A DNA stretch of 52,394 nt from Deltaproteobacteria bacterium (GTDB lineage: Bacteria; Desulfobacterota; Syntrophia; Syntrophales; Smithellaceae), in the NCBI GenBank assembly GCA_025361065.1, contig JANYAY010000117.1, forward strand, positions 1 through 52,394, given 5' to 3'. Each line of letters begins with the position of its first letter. Position 1 is the first letter of the stretch. Positions 16,599 through 24,851 of this stretch are shown piece by piece. The notes beneath the pieces are model-generated. The model made no database searches. It was not told where the DNA came from and saw only the letters and a program-made list of their open reading frames with translations. A program made the position numbers and the translations under genes.

Positions 16599-16722
16599 TG
16601 ACATCGGAAAAAGTCCATATGCTGCGTTACGCTTCATCCTTCGGCGTTGCGGCGTATGCAAAAATACGCCTCACTTCTCAGGATTCGCGCGCCTTGCCTC
16701 TGGATCTTTTTGCGGCGTCATC
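16597..16722. repeat. dispersed intergenic repeat, copy C (complete, with inverted ends)
   Basis: The ends are inverted copies: GATGACatcggAAAAAGTCC at the left, and on the other strand GATGACgccgcAAAAAGATCC at the right. Inside is a central hairpin GCGTAT (16652-16657) / ATACGC (16664-16669). It starts on the recR stop codon. The same central hairpin type appears at 2540-2640 and 13800-13890, so this seems to be a mobile-like palindromic family of about 125 bp with no coding capacity. Confidence 0.7.
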
Positions 16723-16768
16723 AAAAAGTGATAATGTCTTTTAGAATTATTGATAGTGGATATTAATT

Positions 16769-16909
16769 ATGAGAGACAAGCCTTGGCAGCGACGAATCAA
16801 AAAAGTTAAAATCAAGGGAGATCCGGTTTCTGAAACTATTGTCAGGGCACGATATGAAGAAGCAAAAAAAGATGTTAAAAAGAGACTTCTACAAAAGGTA
16901 GTTTCATAA
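16769..16909 (+). CDS. small basic hypothetical protein (46 residues)
   Basis: ATG 16769 to TAA 16907-16909. The product is lysine/arginine rich (MRDKPWQRRIKKVKIKG...) with a helical second half. No strong ribosome binding site, only GTGGA about 8 bases upstream. The surrounding 500 bp has no other gene. It could be a genuine small DNA- or RNA-binding peptide, a remnant of an antitoxin, or chance. Confidence 0.3.
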   Translation: MRDKPWQRRIKKVKIKGDPVSETIVRARYEEAKKDVKKRLLQKVVS

Positions 16910-16942
16910 AAATTAAATGTTGGCCCTTTTTTGTCATTCCGG

Positions 16943-16975
16943 GGTAATTCGGGGGACATAACACATAATTATTGG
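16943..16975. repeat. possible end of a REP/RAYT-type element
   Basis: The stretch AATTCGGGGGACATAACACA, continuing TAATTATTGG, resembles short sequences that often border IS200-like (RAYT) transposase genes in related genomes, and a similar TTTCGGGGACAGTATACTTG lies at 386-405. No transposase is next to either, so they would be solo remnants. Recognition is from memory only. Confidence 0.3.
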
Positions 16976-17103
16976 TATTTTCTTCCTCCCCCAAATTTAT
17001 TTTTATATAGCTCGGATAGACAAGAAGCCCAAAGTAGTACAGGCAGGATAAAAGATGACATTGGACGGGATTCGGGATAAGATCAAAGACAGAGGATTAT
17101 GGA

Positions 17104-17403
17104 ATGCAATTCAATTTCGAATGGGATCCTGCTAAGGCTAGGATGAATCTGATTAAGCACAAGATCAGCTTCGAACGCGCTGCTGAAATTTTTCTCGATC
17201 CGTTGGCCGTTTCCATATATGACAATACCCAGAGCCTGCAGGAGGATCGGTGGATTACCATGGGCAAAGACCGCGCAGGTAAAGTTTTACTGGTTATTCA
17301 TACGTTTTTAGAACAGCAAAAGAACCTCTGTCTTATTCGCATCATTTCTGCGCGTAAGGCAACAAAGAATGAAACGAAGCAATATGAAGGTGAATCAATA
17401 TGA
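17104..17403 (+). CDS. brnT: BrnT-family ribonuclease toxin
   Basis: 99 residues. The N-terminus FEWDPAKARMNLIKHKISFERAAEIFLDPLA is the family signature (FEWDxxKAxxNxxKHgVsFeeA). The middle EDRWITMGKDRAGKVLLVIHT and the end IRIISARKATKNETKQYE are equally characteristic; IISAR.A...E...Y holds the conserved residues of this RelE-like ribonuclease. The stop overlaps the antitoxin ATG (17400-17403), so toxin precedes antitoxin as usual for brnTA. The ribosome binding site is weak (GAGGATTATGGA). Confidence 0.92.
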   Translation: MQFNFEWDPAKARMNLIKHKISFERAAEIFLDPLAVSIYDNTQSLQEDRWITMGKDRAGKVLLVIHTFLEQQKNLCLIRIISARKATKNETKQYEGESI

Positions 17404-17597
17404 AAAAAGAATATGACTTCTCTAAAGGCGTTCGGGGCAAGTTTTATAAACCGGACATTCAATTGAACATCCCCGTTTATTTGGAGCCGAAATTGAAAGA
17501 ATATTTTCCCGATTCCAATTCGGTAAATGAGGCCCTCCGCTGTCTCTTACCACTGATGGATAAAAGAAAATCGAAAGAACGGTTAAAACACAACTAA
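17400..17597 (+). CDS. BrnA-like / CopG-type antitoxin
   Basis: 65 residues, coupled to the BrnT gene by a four-base overlap. It begins MKKEYDFSKGVRGKFYKPD, a pattern common in small antitoxins paired with BrnT, then LNIPVYLEPKLKEYF...NEALRCLLPLMD, which fits a short ribbon-helix-helix DNA-binding unit. The basic tail (DKRKSKERLKHN) fits operator binding. Together with BrnT it forms a complete type II toxin-antitoxin module next to the fumarase operon. Confidence 0.8.
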   Translation: MKKEYDFSKGVRGKFYKPDIQLNIPVYLEPKLKEYFPDSNSVNEALRCLLPLMDKRKSKERLKHN

Positions 17598-17654
17598 ACA
17601 TTTAGGAATATTCAAATGGTTTTTGTGCCAGTCACGTGCCCACGGGTGACGACA

Positions 17655-18539
17655 ATGGACTGTAATATGGATAAAGACATACAAGAAAAAAATAGATTGA
17701 GGCGGATTGACTGCCGGCGCATTACCGCCGCAGTGAAGAAGCTTTTCATCGAAGCCAATACGGATTTGGGCGCGGATGTTCTGGCCTCACTGCAGGCATC
17801 ATTACGAAAAGAAGAATCAGCTATAGGCAGGCAAGTGCTCGAAAAGATAATTGAAAATGCCGATGTTGCCTGCCGGAGCAAAATGCCGATTTGTCAGGAT
17901 ACGGGGCTTGCTGTTTTGTTTATCGAGATGGGCCAGGATATCCATGTTGTCGGGGGTGATTTGCGCAAAGCGATTGAAGAAGGGGTAAGGCAGGCTTATG
18001 CAGAAGGATTTTTGCGTAAATCCATTTGTGATCCGCTGTCGCGAAAAAACACACAGGATAATACTCCGGCAGTAATTCATATTGATATTGTTGCCGGCAA
18101 TCGGTTAAAAATTATTGCCATGCCCAAAGGAGGCGGCAGTGAGAACATGAGTGCCGCTCAGATGCTGACACCCGCGGCAGGCATAGAAGGCATCAAAAAA
18201 GTTGTTGTGGAAAAAGTGCTTGCGGCCGGCGCCAATCCCTGCCCGCCGGTGATTGTCGGAGTCGGTATTGGCGGTACATTGGAACAAGCCTGCATTCTGG
18301 CAAAGAAAGCTCTTTTAAGACCGGTAGGCGAGGAAAATAAAACAGATGAGCGTCTGGCTCAGATGGAGAAGGAATTATTCGGTAGCATCAACGAATCAGG
18401 TATTGGACCGGCCGGGTTGGGCGGCCGTGTTACGGCGCTGGCGGTAAATATCGAAATGATGCCCTGCCATATTGCTTCATTGCCTGTGGCGGTAAATATA
18501 CAGTGTCATGTGGCCAGGCATAAAGAAGTAATTATATAA
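17655..18539 (+). CDS. class I fumarate hydratase, alpha subunit (tartrate dehydratase family)
   Basis: About 295 residues; GGGTGA lies five bases before ATG 17655, but ATGs at 17616 and 17667 are possible. Three cysteines expected to hold the catalytic [4Fe-4S] cluster are present: KMPICQDTG, NPCPPVIVGVG and NIQCHVARHKE. MPKGGGSENMS is the substrate-loop signature. Class I fumarases are oxygen-sensitive and interconvert fumarate and malate; two-subunit versions are typical of anaerobes. The beta subunit follows, but the two genes are separated by a 150-bp palindromic element. L-tartrate dehydratase is a related alternative, though the beta subunit looks fumarase-like. Confidence 0.9.
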   Translation: MDCNMDKDIQEKNRLRRIDCRRITAAVKKLFIEANTDLGADVLASLQASLRKEESAIGRQVLEKIIENADVACRSKMPICQDTGLAVLFIEMGQDIHVVGGDLRKAIEEGVRQAYAEGFLRKSICDPLSRKNTQDNTPAVIHIDIVAGNRLKIIAMPKGGGSENMSAAQMLTPAAGIEGIKKVVVEKVLAAGANPCPPVIVGVGIGGTLEQACILAKKALLRPVGEENKTDERLAQMEKELFGSINESGIGPAGLGGRVTALAVNIEMMPCHIASLPVAVNIQCHVARHKEVII

Positions 18540-18566
18540 AAAGCGACCATAAAAATTAGCAATCCA

Positions 18567-18716
18567 GTGCAGAGACTGTGTCGTATTACCATTATTGTCA
18601 TTCCGTGCAAGCGAAGCGCGACACGGAATCCAGTATCATCAGTAAGCTCTGGATACCGGCCTGCGCCGGTATGACTATTTTGATGGTACTTTCTGACATT
18701 GTGACACAGTGTTGCA
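18567..18716. repeat. nested palindromic element inserted between fumarase subunit genes
   Basis: Three nested inverted repeats: outer ACTGTGTC (18575-18582) with GACACAGT (18703-18710), both next to TGCA-like bases; ATTCCGTG (18600-18607) with CACGGAAT (18622-18629); and ATACCGGC (18653-18660) with GCCGGTAT (18665-18672). The words CTGGATACCGGCCTGCGCCG resemble the widespread proteobacterial repeat family around CTGGATTCCCGC. No coding capacity. The insertion sits in what should be a continuous two-gene operon. Confidence 0.75.
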
Positions 18717-18739
18717 GACGGGAATCCAGGAAATTTTAT

Positions 18740-19300
18740 ATGTCAACAACACATCAAATCCAAACACCATTAAACAGTGAAGTCATTGCTTCGCTCCATG
18801 CCGGAGACATGGTCCTGTTGAGTGGAGATGTTTATACGGCCCGGGATGTCGCTCATCGCCGGCTCTATGAATCATTGGAACGCGGTGAAAAATTGCCGAT
18901 CGATTTAAAGACGGCGATCGTCTTTTATGCAGCCCCGTCTCCTACTCCGCCCGGGCGGGTTATCGGTTCCATAGGTCCCACAACCAGTTACCGGATGGAT
19001 TTTTTCACGCCGAAGTTAATCGAAAACGGCTTGCGGGGTATGATCGGTAAGGGCAATCGCTCTCCGGAGGTTTTAACCGCGACTAATAAATACGGAGCCG
19101 TTTATTTTGGAGCCATTGGCGGTATTGCTGCCTTGACCGCGCAATGTATTAAAAAAGTTGAACTTGTCGCTTATGAAGATCTTGGTCCCGAAGCAATTCG
19201 GAAGATCACTATGGAAAACATGCCTTTGATTGTTGTTCATGATGCCCGGGGGAATGATTTGTACGCCATTGCCCGGGGCCAATGGTGCGTAAAACATTAA
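18740..19300 (+). CDS. class I fumarate hydratase, beta subunit
   Basis: 186 residues from ATG 18740 (CCAGGAAA upstream). The reading frame extends back to 18578, but that part is the translated palindromic repeat and is excluded. Conserved blocks: LLSGDVYTARDVAHRRLYE, FYAAPSPTPPGRVIGSIGPTT, YRMDFFTPKLIENGLRGMIGKG, and YFGAIGGIAALTAQCIK followed by YEDLGPEAIRKI. This is the swivelling domain that completes the active site of class I fumarase/tartrate dehydratase. With the alpha subunit it links malate/oxaloacetate to fumarate. Confidence 0.92.
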   Translation: MSTTHQIQTPLNSEVIASLHAGDMVLLSGDVYTARDVAHRRLYESLERGEKLPIDLKTAIVFYAAPSPTPPGRVIGSIGPTTSYRMDFFTPKLIENGLRGMIGKGNRSPEVLTATNKYGAVYFGAIGGIAALTAQCIKKVELVAYEDLGPEAIRKITMENMPLIVVHDARGNDLYAIARGQWCVKH

Positions 19301-19416
19301 CTCCGTTGAACATTTTTCGGCGTTGCGAATAAATATTGACAGGGAAAACCAAATATAATAGGAATTCGCCTCAATTTATTTTGTAATCACTAATCCAGTA
19401 GGGGAGATTATAATCC

Positions 19417-19965
19417 ATGATAGAAGTAAGATGGCACGGCAGAGGCGGCCAGGGAGCAGTAACATCCGTGGAACTGCTTGCTCAGGCTGCCATTGCAGCG
19501 GGAAAGTACGCTCAGGGCTTCCCCAGTTTCGGTCCGGAAAGAAGGGGTGCGCCGGTGGCCGCTTTCAGCCGCATTGATGACAAAAAGATAAAAGTCCGCT
19601 CGGGGATTTATAAGCCGGATGTGGTTATAGTGCTTGATTCCAGCTTAATAGGTTTGATTGATGTAACCGACGGTATGAAGCCCGGCGGAAAACTGATTGT
19701 CAATACAACGAAAACGCCGGAAGAAATTCGCCGGGAACTTAACTTCACTGGTACGGTCGCAACCGTTGACGGGACCGGTATTGCCCGCAAGGAGATGGGA
19801 GTGCCTATCGCCAATACAACAATGATCGGAGCGTTGTTGAAGGTGGCAGGATTTATGGGACTCGATGCGCTGAAAGAATCGGTAGAACACCGTTTCGGCA
19901 GAATCGCGCAGAAGAATCTTAATGCGATGAAGCGAGCTTACGACGAAATTAAAATAAGTAATTAA
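19417..19965 (+). CDS. porC: 2-oxoacid (pyruvate):ferredoxin oxidoreductase, gamma subunit
   Basis: 182 residues; GGGGAG upstream. WHGRGGQGAVTSVELLAQAAI is the hallmark of the gamma (EKR) domain, followed by FPSFGPERRGAPVAAFSRID. First gene of a gamma-delta-alpha-beta set, the order usual for four-subunit pyruvate or 2-ketoisovalerate oxidoreductases. The complex makes acetyl-CoA (or acyl-CoA), CO2 and reduced ferredoxin from a 2-oxoacid, or runs in reverse as a synthase. Substrate assignment to pyruvate is from the overall look of the delta and beta subunits. Confidence 0.92.
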   Translation: MIEVRWHGRGGQGAVTSVELLAQAAIAAGKYAQGFPSFGPERRGAPVAAFSRIDDKKIKVRSGIYKPDVVIVLDSSLIGLIDVTDGMKPGGKLIVNTTKTPEEIRRELNFTGTVATVDGTGIARKEMGVPIANTTMIGALLKVAGFMGLDALKESVEHRFGRIAQKNLNAMKRAYDEIKISN

Positions 19966-19981
19966 TAAGAGGTAGATAAAT

Positions 19982-20272
19982 ATGACAAAGAAAAACGGGC
20001 CGGCCGGCTGGCAGGAAATAACAACTGGTTGTGTTGTCTTAAGACCGGGCAGTGCCAGTGAATATCATACGGGAAGTTGGCGTTCGCAGAGGCCTATCTG
20101 GGATAATTCCAAATGCATAAAGTGCGGTATCTGTTACGTTTTTTGCCCGGAAGGTTGCGTGCAGCAGACAGAAGACGGTTTTTTCAAGGCAAATATGGAT
20201 TATTGCAAAGGTTGCGGTATTTGTGCTCACGAATGCTGGCCCCGGGCGATAAAGATTGTGGAGGAGGGATAA
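19982..20272 (+). CDS. porD: 2-oxoacid:ferredoxin oxidoreductase, delta (2[4Fe-4S]) subunit
   Basis: 96 residues with AGAGGTAG upstream. Two ferredoxin motifs: CIKCGICYVFCPEGC (about 45-59) and CKGCGICAHECWPRA (about 79-93). The second cluster's last cysteine is followed by W where most have P, giving ECWPRA. The N-terminal half (GCVVLRPGSASEYHTGSWRS) is the PorD-specific extension. Electrons from the TPP site in the beta subunit pass through these clusters to external ferredoxin. One base separates its stop from the alpha subunit start. Confidence 0.93.
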   Translation: MTKKNGPAGWQEITTGCVVLRPGSASEYHTGSWRSQRPIWDNSKCIKCGICYVFCPEGCVQQTEDGFFKANMDYCKGCGICAHECWPRAIKIVEEG

Positions 20273-20273
20273 C

Positions 20274-21449
20274 ATGGCCAAGCGCGTTGGGATGGAAGTA
20301 GCACTTGCGGTGGCCGAAGCAGTCGGGCAGTGCAACATTGATATGGCAGCCGTTTACCCTATTACACCGCAGTCGCACATCGGAGAACACCTTTCCGATC
20401 TGGTAGCTGACGGCAAAATCGATGCGGAATTTGTTACAGTGGAATCGGAACATTCGGCAATCAGTGCGATTATAGGTGCTTCCGGAACCGGAGCCCGTGT
20501 CTATACGGCAACAAGTTCACAGGGCTTGATGTTAATGCATGAAATATTACCCATTGCCTCGGCGATGCGTCTGCCGCTGGTTATGGGAATTGCCAACCGG
20601 GCTGTTTCCGGTCCTTTGAATATATTAAATGATCATTCGGATATTATGCCGCAACGTGATTCCGGCTGGATTTCAATGTTTGTCGAAAACGGCCAGGAAG
20701 CAATTGATTTATCAATTCAGGCTTTTAAAATAGCCGAACATAAGGATGTTAATCTGCCGGTCTGTGTGAATATTGACGGCTTTCAATTAACCCACATGGT
20801 GGAACCGGTGGAATTTCCCGATCAGGAACTGGTGGACAAATTTCTGCCGGCGAGAGTTCCGTTTGCCACTCTGCATCCGAGCAATCCGGTAACGATGGGT
20901 GCTTTTGCCATGTCCGATTATTTTACGGAAATTATGAAGGCGAAAGACGAAGCGCTGAAAAATTCGAAAAAAACAATTCTCGCCGTCTGGGACGAGTGGG
21001 CCAAAATATTCGGCCGCACTTATAAGCCGGTGGAAACTTATAAAGCGGAAGGCGCCGACATTCTGCTTGTCACCATGGGTTCCATGGGTGAAACGGCGGA
21101 AATAGCCATTGATGAATTGCGGGAAAAAGGTGTGGCCGCAGGCCTCGTTAAACTGAGATTGTGGCGTCCTTTTCCTTTTGCTGAAATCAAAGAAGTACTG
21201 ACAAAAGCGAAAAAAGTGCTGGTAACCGATCGCGCAGTTTCCTTTGGCGGTCCCGGTGGTCCGGTTTGTGGCGAAATTAAGGCAGCTCTCTATCATGAAG
21301 CAGTGAAGCCGGCGATTTACAATTACATTATAGGCCTGGGCGGCAGAGATGTGAGAGTTTCCGATTTTACTTCCATGATCAATCAAGTTGCCGCGGCAGA
21401 TGCAAGCAAGGTTACAGACACCTATGAATTTTTGGGGGTGAGGGAATAA
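20274..21449 (+). CDS. porA: 2-oxoacid:ferredoxin oxidoreductase, alpha subunit
   Basis: 392 residues from ATG 20274, preceded by GAGGAGGG. GMEVALAVAEAVGQCNIDMAA then YPITPQSHIGEHLSDLVADG is the pyrimidine-binding domain signature; ATSSQGLMLMHEILPIASAMRLP and GPLNILNDHSDIMPQRD are conserved. The C-terminal transketolase-like domain II begins about residue 255 (ADILLVTMGSMGETAEIAID). Length and motifs match PorA of four-subunit enzymes. Confidence 0.94.
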   Translation: MAKRVGMEVALAVAEAVGQCNIDMAAVYPITPQSHIGEHLSDLVADGKIDAEFVTVESEHSAISAIIGASGTGARVYTATSSQGLMLMHEILPIASAMRLPLVMGIANRAVSGPLNILNDHSDIMPQRDSGWISMFVENGQEAIDLSIQAFKIAEHKDVNLPVCVNIDGFQLTHMVEPVEFPDQELVDKFLPARVPFATLHPSNPVTMGAFAMSDYFTEIMKAKDEALKNSKKTILAVWDEWAKIFGRTYKPVETYKAEGADILLVTMGSMGETAEIAIDELREKGVAAGLVKLRLWRPFPFAEIKEVLTKAKKVLVTDRAVSFGGPGGPVCGEIKAALYHEAVKPAIYNYIIGLGGRDVRVSDFTSMINQVAAADASKVTDTYEFLGVRE

Positions 21450-21450
21450 A

Positions 21451-22401
21451 ATGAATATCGTAGAGAATTTTGATTTATTTGCCCCGCGGCTGATCAATAA
21501 AAAAGAATTGTTATCATCGGGTCATCGTGCGTGTTCCGGTTGTGGTGAAGTGTTGGGTGTGAGATTAATGTGTAAGGCGCTGGGTGAAGATACCGTTATC
21601 GCCTCGGCCACCGGTTGCATGGAAATCGTCTCCAGCATGTATCCGACGACCGCCTGGGAAGTGCCCTGGATTCACGTAGCTTTTGAAAATGCGGCAGCCG
21701 TGGCCTCCGGTGTGGAAGCAGGTCTCAAGGCGCTGCGTCGAAAAGGCAAAATTGCCGATCGCGATATTAAAGTTGTCGGCATGGCCGGTGACGGCGGAAC
21801 AATGGATATCGGCATGCAGGCTCTTTCCGGAGCAATGGAACGCGGTCATAACATGCTTTTTGTCTGCTTCGATAATGAAGCATATATGAACACCGGTATT
21901 CAGCGCTCCAGTGGCACGCCGATGGGCGCATCCACTACAACAGCTCCGGCAGGTAAAGTCAGCATGGGGCAAAAAACCTGGAAAAAGAATATGGCCGAAA
22001 TTATGGTAGCCCATAATGTTCCTTACGTGGCCACAGCTTGTCCCAGCTTCCCGCTTGATTTTATCCGCAAGGTGGAAAAAGCTAAAAAAGTAAAAGGGCC
22101 TTCCTATATTCACTGTTTTACAGTGTGTCCAACCGGATGGCGCTGTCCTTCGGATCAGGCCATTTCCCTGGGGCGTCTGGCTGTCGAAACCGGAATTTTC
22201 CCGCTCTATGAAGTGGAAAACGGACAATACAAGCTTTCTGCGGAAATGCCCAAAAAACTACAGCCGATTAAAAATTATTTCAAGTCGCAGGGGCGTTACC
22301 GCCATCTGGGTGAAGATGAAATTAATATGATTCAGGGCAAAGTGGATAAAGAGTACGGAAAATTATTAAACAAAGTTGAATGCCTGAAGGCATGGGACTG
22401 A
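21451..22401 (+). CDS. porB: 2-oxoacid:ferredoxin oxidoreductase, beta (TPP) subunit
   Basis: 316 residues, starting one base after the alpha stop. TPP-binding motif GDGGTMDIGMQALSGAMERG...FDNEAYMNTG; cluster cysteines CSGCGE near residue 29 and the later TGCME and CPTGWRCPSD. The segment NEAYMNTGIQRSSGTP and the CPTGW motif are typical of pyruvate-specific enzymes. This subunit holds TPP and the proximal [4Fe-4S] cluster. Operon with porC, porD and porA, and closely followed by the NuoE-like gene, so ferredoxin and NADH chemistry are probably coordinated. Confidence 0.94.
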   Translation: MNIVENFDLFAPRLINKKELLSSGHRACSGCGEVLGVRLMCKALGEDTVIASATGCMEIVSSMYPTTAWEVPWIHVAFENAAAVASGVEAGLKALRRKGKIADRDIKVVGMAGDGGTMDIGMQALSGAMERGHNMLFVCFDNEAYMNTGIQRSSGTPMGASTTTAPAGKVSMGQKTWKKNMAEIMVAHNVPYVATACPSFPLDFIRKVEKAKKVKGPSYIHCFTVCPTGWRCPSDQAISLGRLAVETGIFPLYEVENGQYKLSAEMPKKLQPIKNYFKSQGRYRHLGEDEINMIQGKVDKEYGKLLNKVECLKAWD

Positions 22402-22442
22402 TATTGAGGGGCAACTCTGAATAATTCTGAGGTGATTTGAGC

Positions 22443-22919
22443 ATGAAAAAAGCCACGACAACAGAGGCAAAAACAAAAGAAATAGTTAAAAAACATGGCC
22501 GGGACAAGAGCGGCCTGATCGCTATATTGCAGGATATTCAGGAAGAATATAATTATCTGCCGAAAGAAGCTTTGTCCGCTGTAGGTAACGAACTGGAAGT
22601 TCCCTTAAGCCGCATTTACGAAGTGGCGACTTTTTATAATACTTTCAGTTTAAATCCCCGTGGCCGTTATCTTGTCGAGGTTTGTGCCGGGACTGCCTGC
22701 CATGTGCAGGGAGCTTTCAATTTAAAGGACAGACTGCAGAGAGATTTGGAAATTGACTGCGGCCAGACGACAAAGGACAATATGTTTACCCTGGAAGAAG
22801 TAAGATGTCTTGGTTGCTGTTCTCTGGCGCCGGTTGTGCGGATTGGCGGCAATATCCATCCATATCTCACACAGAACGAAATTCCCGGGATATTGAGAAA
22901 TTATAGAAAACAGGGGTGA
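22443..22919 (+). CDS. NuoE-like NAD(P)H-oxidoreductase 24-kDa subunit ([2Fe-2S])
   Basis: 158 residues from ATG 22443 (GAGGTGAT ending at 22436). Helical N-terminal domain (GLIAILQDIQEEYNYLP), then thioredoxin-like fold with the four [2Fe-2S] ligands in CAGTACHVQGA and CLGCCSLAP. It is the small diaphorase subunit in HndA/HydC/NuoE-type enzymes. Its stop overlaps the ribosome binding area of the NuoF-like gene; the two must be co-translated. It lies 41 bp after porB. Confidence 0.93.
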   Translation: MKKATTTEAKTKEIVKKHGRDKSGLIAILQDIQEEYNYLPKEALSAVGNELEVPLSRIYEVATFYNTFSLNPRGRYLVEVCAGTACHVQGAFNLKDRLQRDLEIDCGQTTKDNMFTLEEVRCLGCCSLAPVVRIGGNIHPYLTQNEIPGILRNYRKQG

Positions 22920-22923
22920 GAAA

Positions 22924-24837
22924 GTGAAGAAAATCAGCACACTTGATGATTTGAAAAAAGCCGGGGATAAAGGATTAAAATCTCTTTTTCCCGGCAGCGT
23001 AAAAATAGTTGTTGGCATGGCGACAAGCGGCATTGCTTCCGGCGCCAGAGAAGTTTACGAAGCACTGAGTGCCGAAATTAAGAAGAGGAAACTGCCCTAT
23101 ATCTTAACCGGAACCGGTTCGATGGGCATGGATTTTATTGAACCGCTGGTCGATGTGATCGAGAAAGACAAACCGCGTCTTTCTTACGGGAAGATGACGA
23201 TAGATAAGGTGCCCCAGCTTATTGACCAGATTGTTAAAGGTACGATTGATAAAATTAAGCCTATTTACCGGGTTGATGAAGAAGACATCATTGCTAAAAA
23301 AGAGAAGAAGCAGTACCTGAAAGGGGCATTGCCGGAGTATCTGCGGGAGATACCCGCGATGTACGACATTCCCTTTTATAAAAAACAAGTCAAAATTGCG
23401 ACGAGAAATTGCGGAATCATTGATCCGGAAAACATTGAAGAATATATTGCCCGCGGCGGTTATCTGGCGGCGCAAAAGGCATTGACTTCCCTGTCGCCGG
23501 AGTCAATTGTGGAAGACGTGATTAAATCAGGTCTGCGCGGACGGGGCGGCGGCGGATTTCTCACCGGTGTGAAATGGCAGAGCTGTGTTGCCGCCAAGGG
23601 AGATATCAAGTACGTAATTTGTAACGGTGATGAGGGTGATCCCGGCGCCTATATGGATCGGTCTGTTATGGAAGGTGATCCCCACAGTGTTCTTGAAGGA
23701 ATGATTATCGGTGCTTATGCCATTGGTGCACAGGAAGGTTATATTTATGTGCGCAATGAATATCCGCTGGCCGTAGCCAATTTGACTAAGGCCATCAGCG
23801 ATGCCCGCAGCCGCGGCCTTTTAGGGAAAAATATTTTCGGATCAAACTTCAATTTTGATCTTAAAATCGGTAAAGGAGCCGGCGCTTTTGTTTGCGGTGA
23901 ATCCACGGCTTTGATGGCTTCTCTGGAAGGAAAAGCCGGTGAGCCCAGGGCCAAATATGTTCATACGGTGGAACACGGTCTTTGGGATCGCCCGACAAAT
24001 TTAAATAATGTGGAAACATGGGCCAACGTACCGGTGATAGTTGCCCGCAGCGGCAAATGGTTTTCCGAGATCGGTGTTCCCCACAGCACGGGTACAAAGG
24101 TCTTTTCCCTGGTTGGTAAAATTAATAATATCGGTCTGGTGGAAGTGCCGATGGGTATTCCCTTAAAAGACATCATTTATGATATCGGCGGTGGTATTCC
24201 CGGCGGTAAGAAATTCAAGGCGGTCCAGACCGGCGGCCCGTCCGGTGGCTGCATTCCGGCAAAGATGATGGATCTATCCGTTGATTTCGATGCGCTCTGG
24301 GAAGCAGGTTCGATGATGGGTTCCGGCGGCATGATTGTCATGGACGAAAAAACCTGTATGGTCGATCTGGCCCGTTATTTTATTGAATTTCTGGCTTCTG
24401 AGTCCTGCGGTAAGTGTACACCCTGCCGCGAAGGCGTCCGCCGCATGAACGATATTCTCCATGATATCTGCGCCGGTCACGGCCAGGAGGGCGACGTCGA
24501 AATGCTGGAATCAATGGCTCAGGGAATTGTTGACGGTTCCTTGTGTGCGTTGGGTGGCAGTGCTCCTAATCCCGTTTTGAGTACGATTAAATATTTCCGT
24601 GAAGAATATGATGCCCATATCAAGCAAAAGCATTGTCCGGCAGGTGTTTGCCGTGCACTTATCCGTTATGAGATAGCAGCGAAAAAGTGTACGGGCTGCG
24701 GTGTTTGTGCCAAGAAATGTCCTTCGGAATGTATTAGCGGAGAAAAGAAAAAGGCGCATAAGATTGATCAGAAAAAATGTATAAAATGCGGCATCTGTAT
24801 GGAAAGCTGCAAATTTGACGCAATAACCGTTAAGTAA
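22924..24837 (+). CDS. NuoF-like NADH-binding/FMN subunit (HndC/HydB type) with C-terminal ferredoxin domain
   Basis: 637 residues from GTG 22924. Order: N-terminal thioredoxin-like domain (about 20-100); linker; FMN/NADH core with GLRGRGGGGFLTGVKW, CNGDEGDPGAYMDR and GAGAFVCGESTALM; [4Fe-4S] motif CGKCTPCREG; and two C-terminal ferredoxin motifs CTGCGVCAKKCPSEC and CIKCGICMESCKFDA. The N-terminal domain, which holds [2Fe-2S] in HndC/HydB, here has no cysteines at the expected sites: GMATSGIASGA and GTGSMGMDFIEPL. This enzyme oxidises or reduces NAD(H) and exchanges electrons with ferredoxin or a partner subunit. Confidence 0.93.
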   Translation: MKKISTLDDLKKAGDKGLKSLFPGSVKIVVGMATSGIASGAREVYEALSAEIKKRKLPYILTGTGSMGMDFIEPLVDVIEKDKPRLSYGKMTIDKVPQLIDQIVKGTIDKIKPIYRVDEEDIIAKKEKKQYLKGALPEYLREIPAMYDIPFYKKQVKIATRNCGIIDPENIEEYIARGGYLAAQKALTSLSPESIVEDVIKSGLRGRGGGGFLTGVKWQSCVAAKGDIKYVICNGDEGDPGAYMDRSVMEGDPHSVLEGMIIGAYAIGAQEGYIYVRNEYPLAVANLTKAISDARSRGLLGKNIFGSNFNFDLKIGKGAGAFVCGESTALMASLEGKAGEPRAKYVHTVEHGLWDRPTNLNNVETWANVPVIVARSGKWFSEIGVPHSTGTKVFSLVGKINNIGLVEVPMGIPLKDIIYDIGGGIPGGKKFKAVQTGGPSGGCIPAKMMDLSVDFDALWEAGSMMGSGGMIVMDEKTCMVDLARYFIEFLASESCGKCTPCREGVRRMNDILHDICAGHGQEGDVEMLESMAQGIVDGSLCALGGSAPNPVLSTIKYFREEYDAHIKQKHCPAGVCRALIRYEIAAKKCTGCGVCAKKCPSECISGEKKKAHKIDQKKCIKCGICMESCKFDAITVK

Positions 24838-24851
24838 AGGTAGGATATAAG

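Noticed and set aside
18578-18739. N-terminal extension of the fumarase beta subunit
   Set aside because: It is translated palindromic repeat; the ATG at 18740 fits the family start.
19336-19359. TTGACA and TATAAT upstream of porC
   Set aside because: The spacer is only 12 bases, too short for a sigma-70 promoter.
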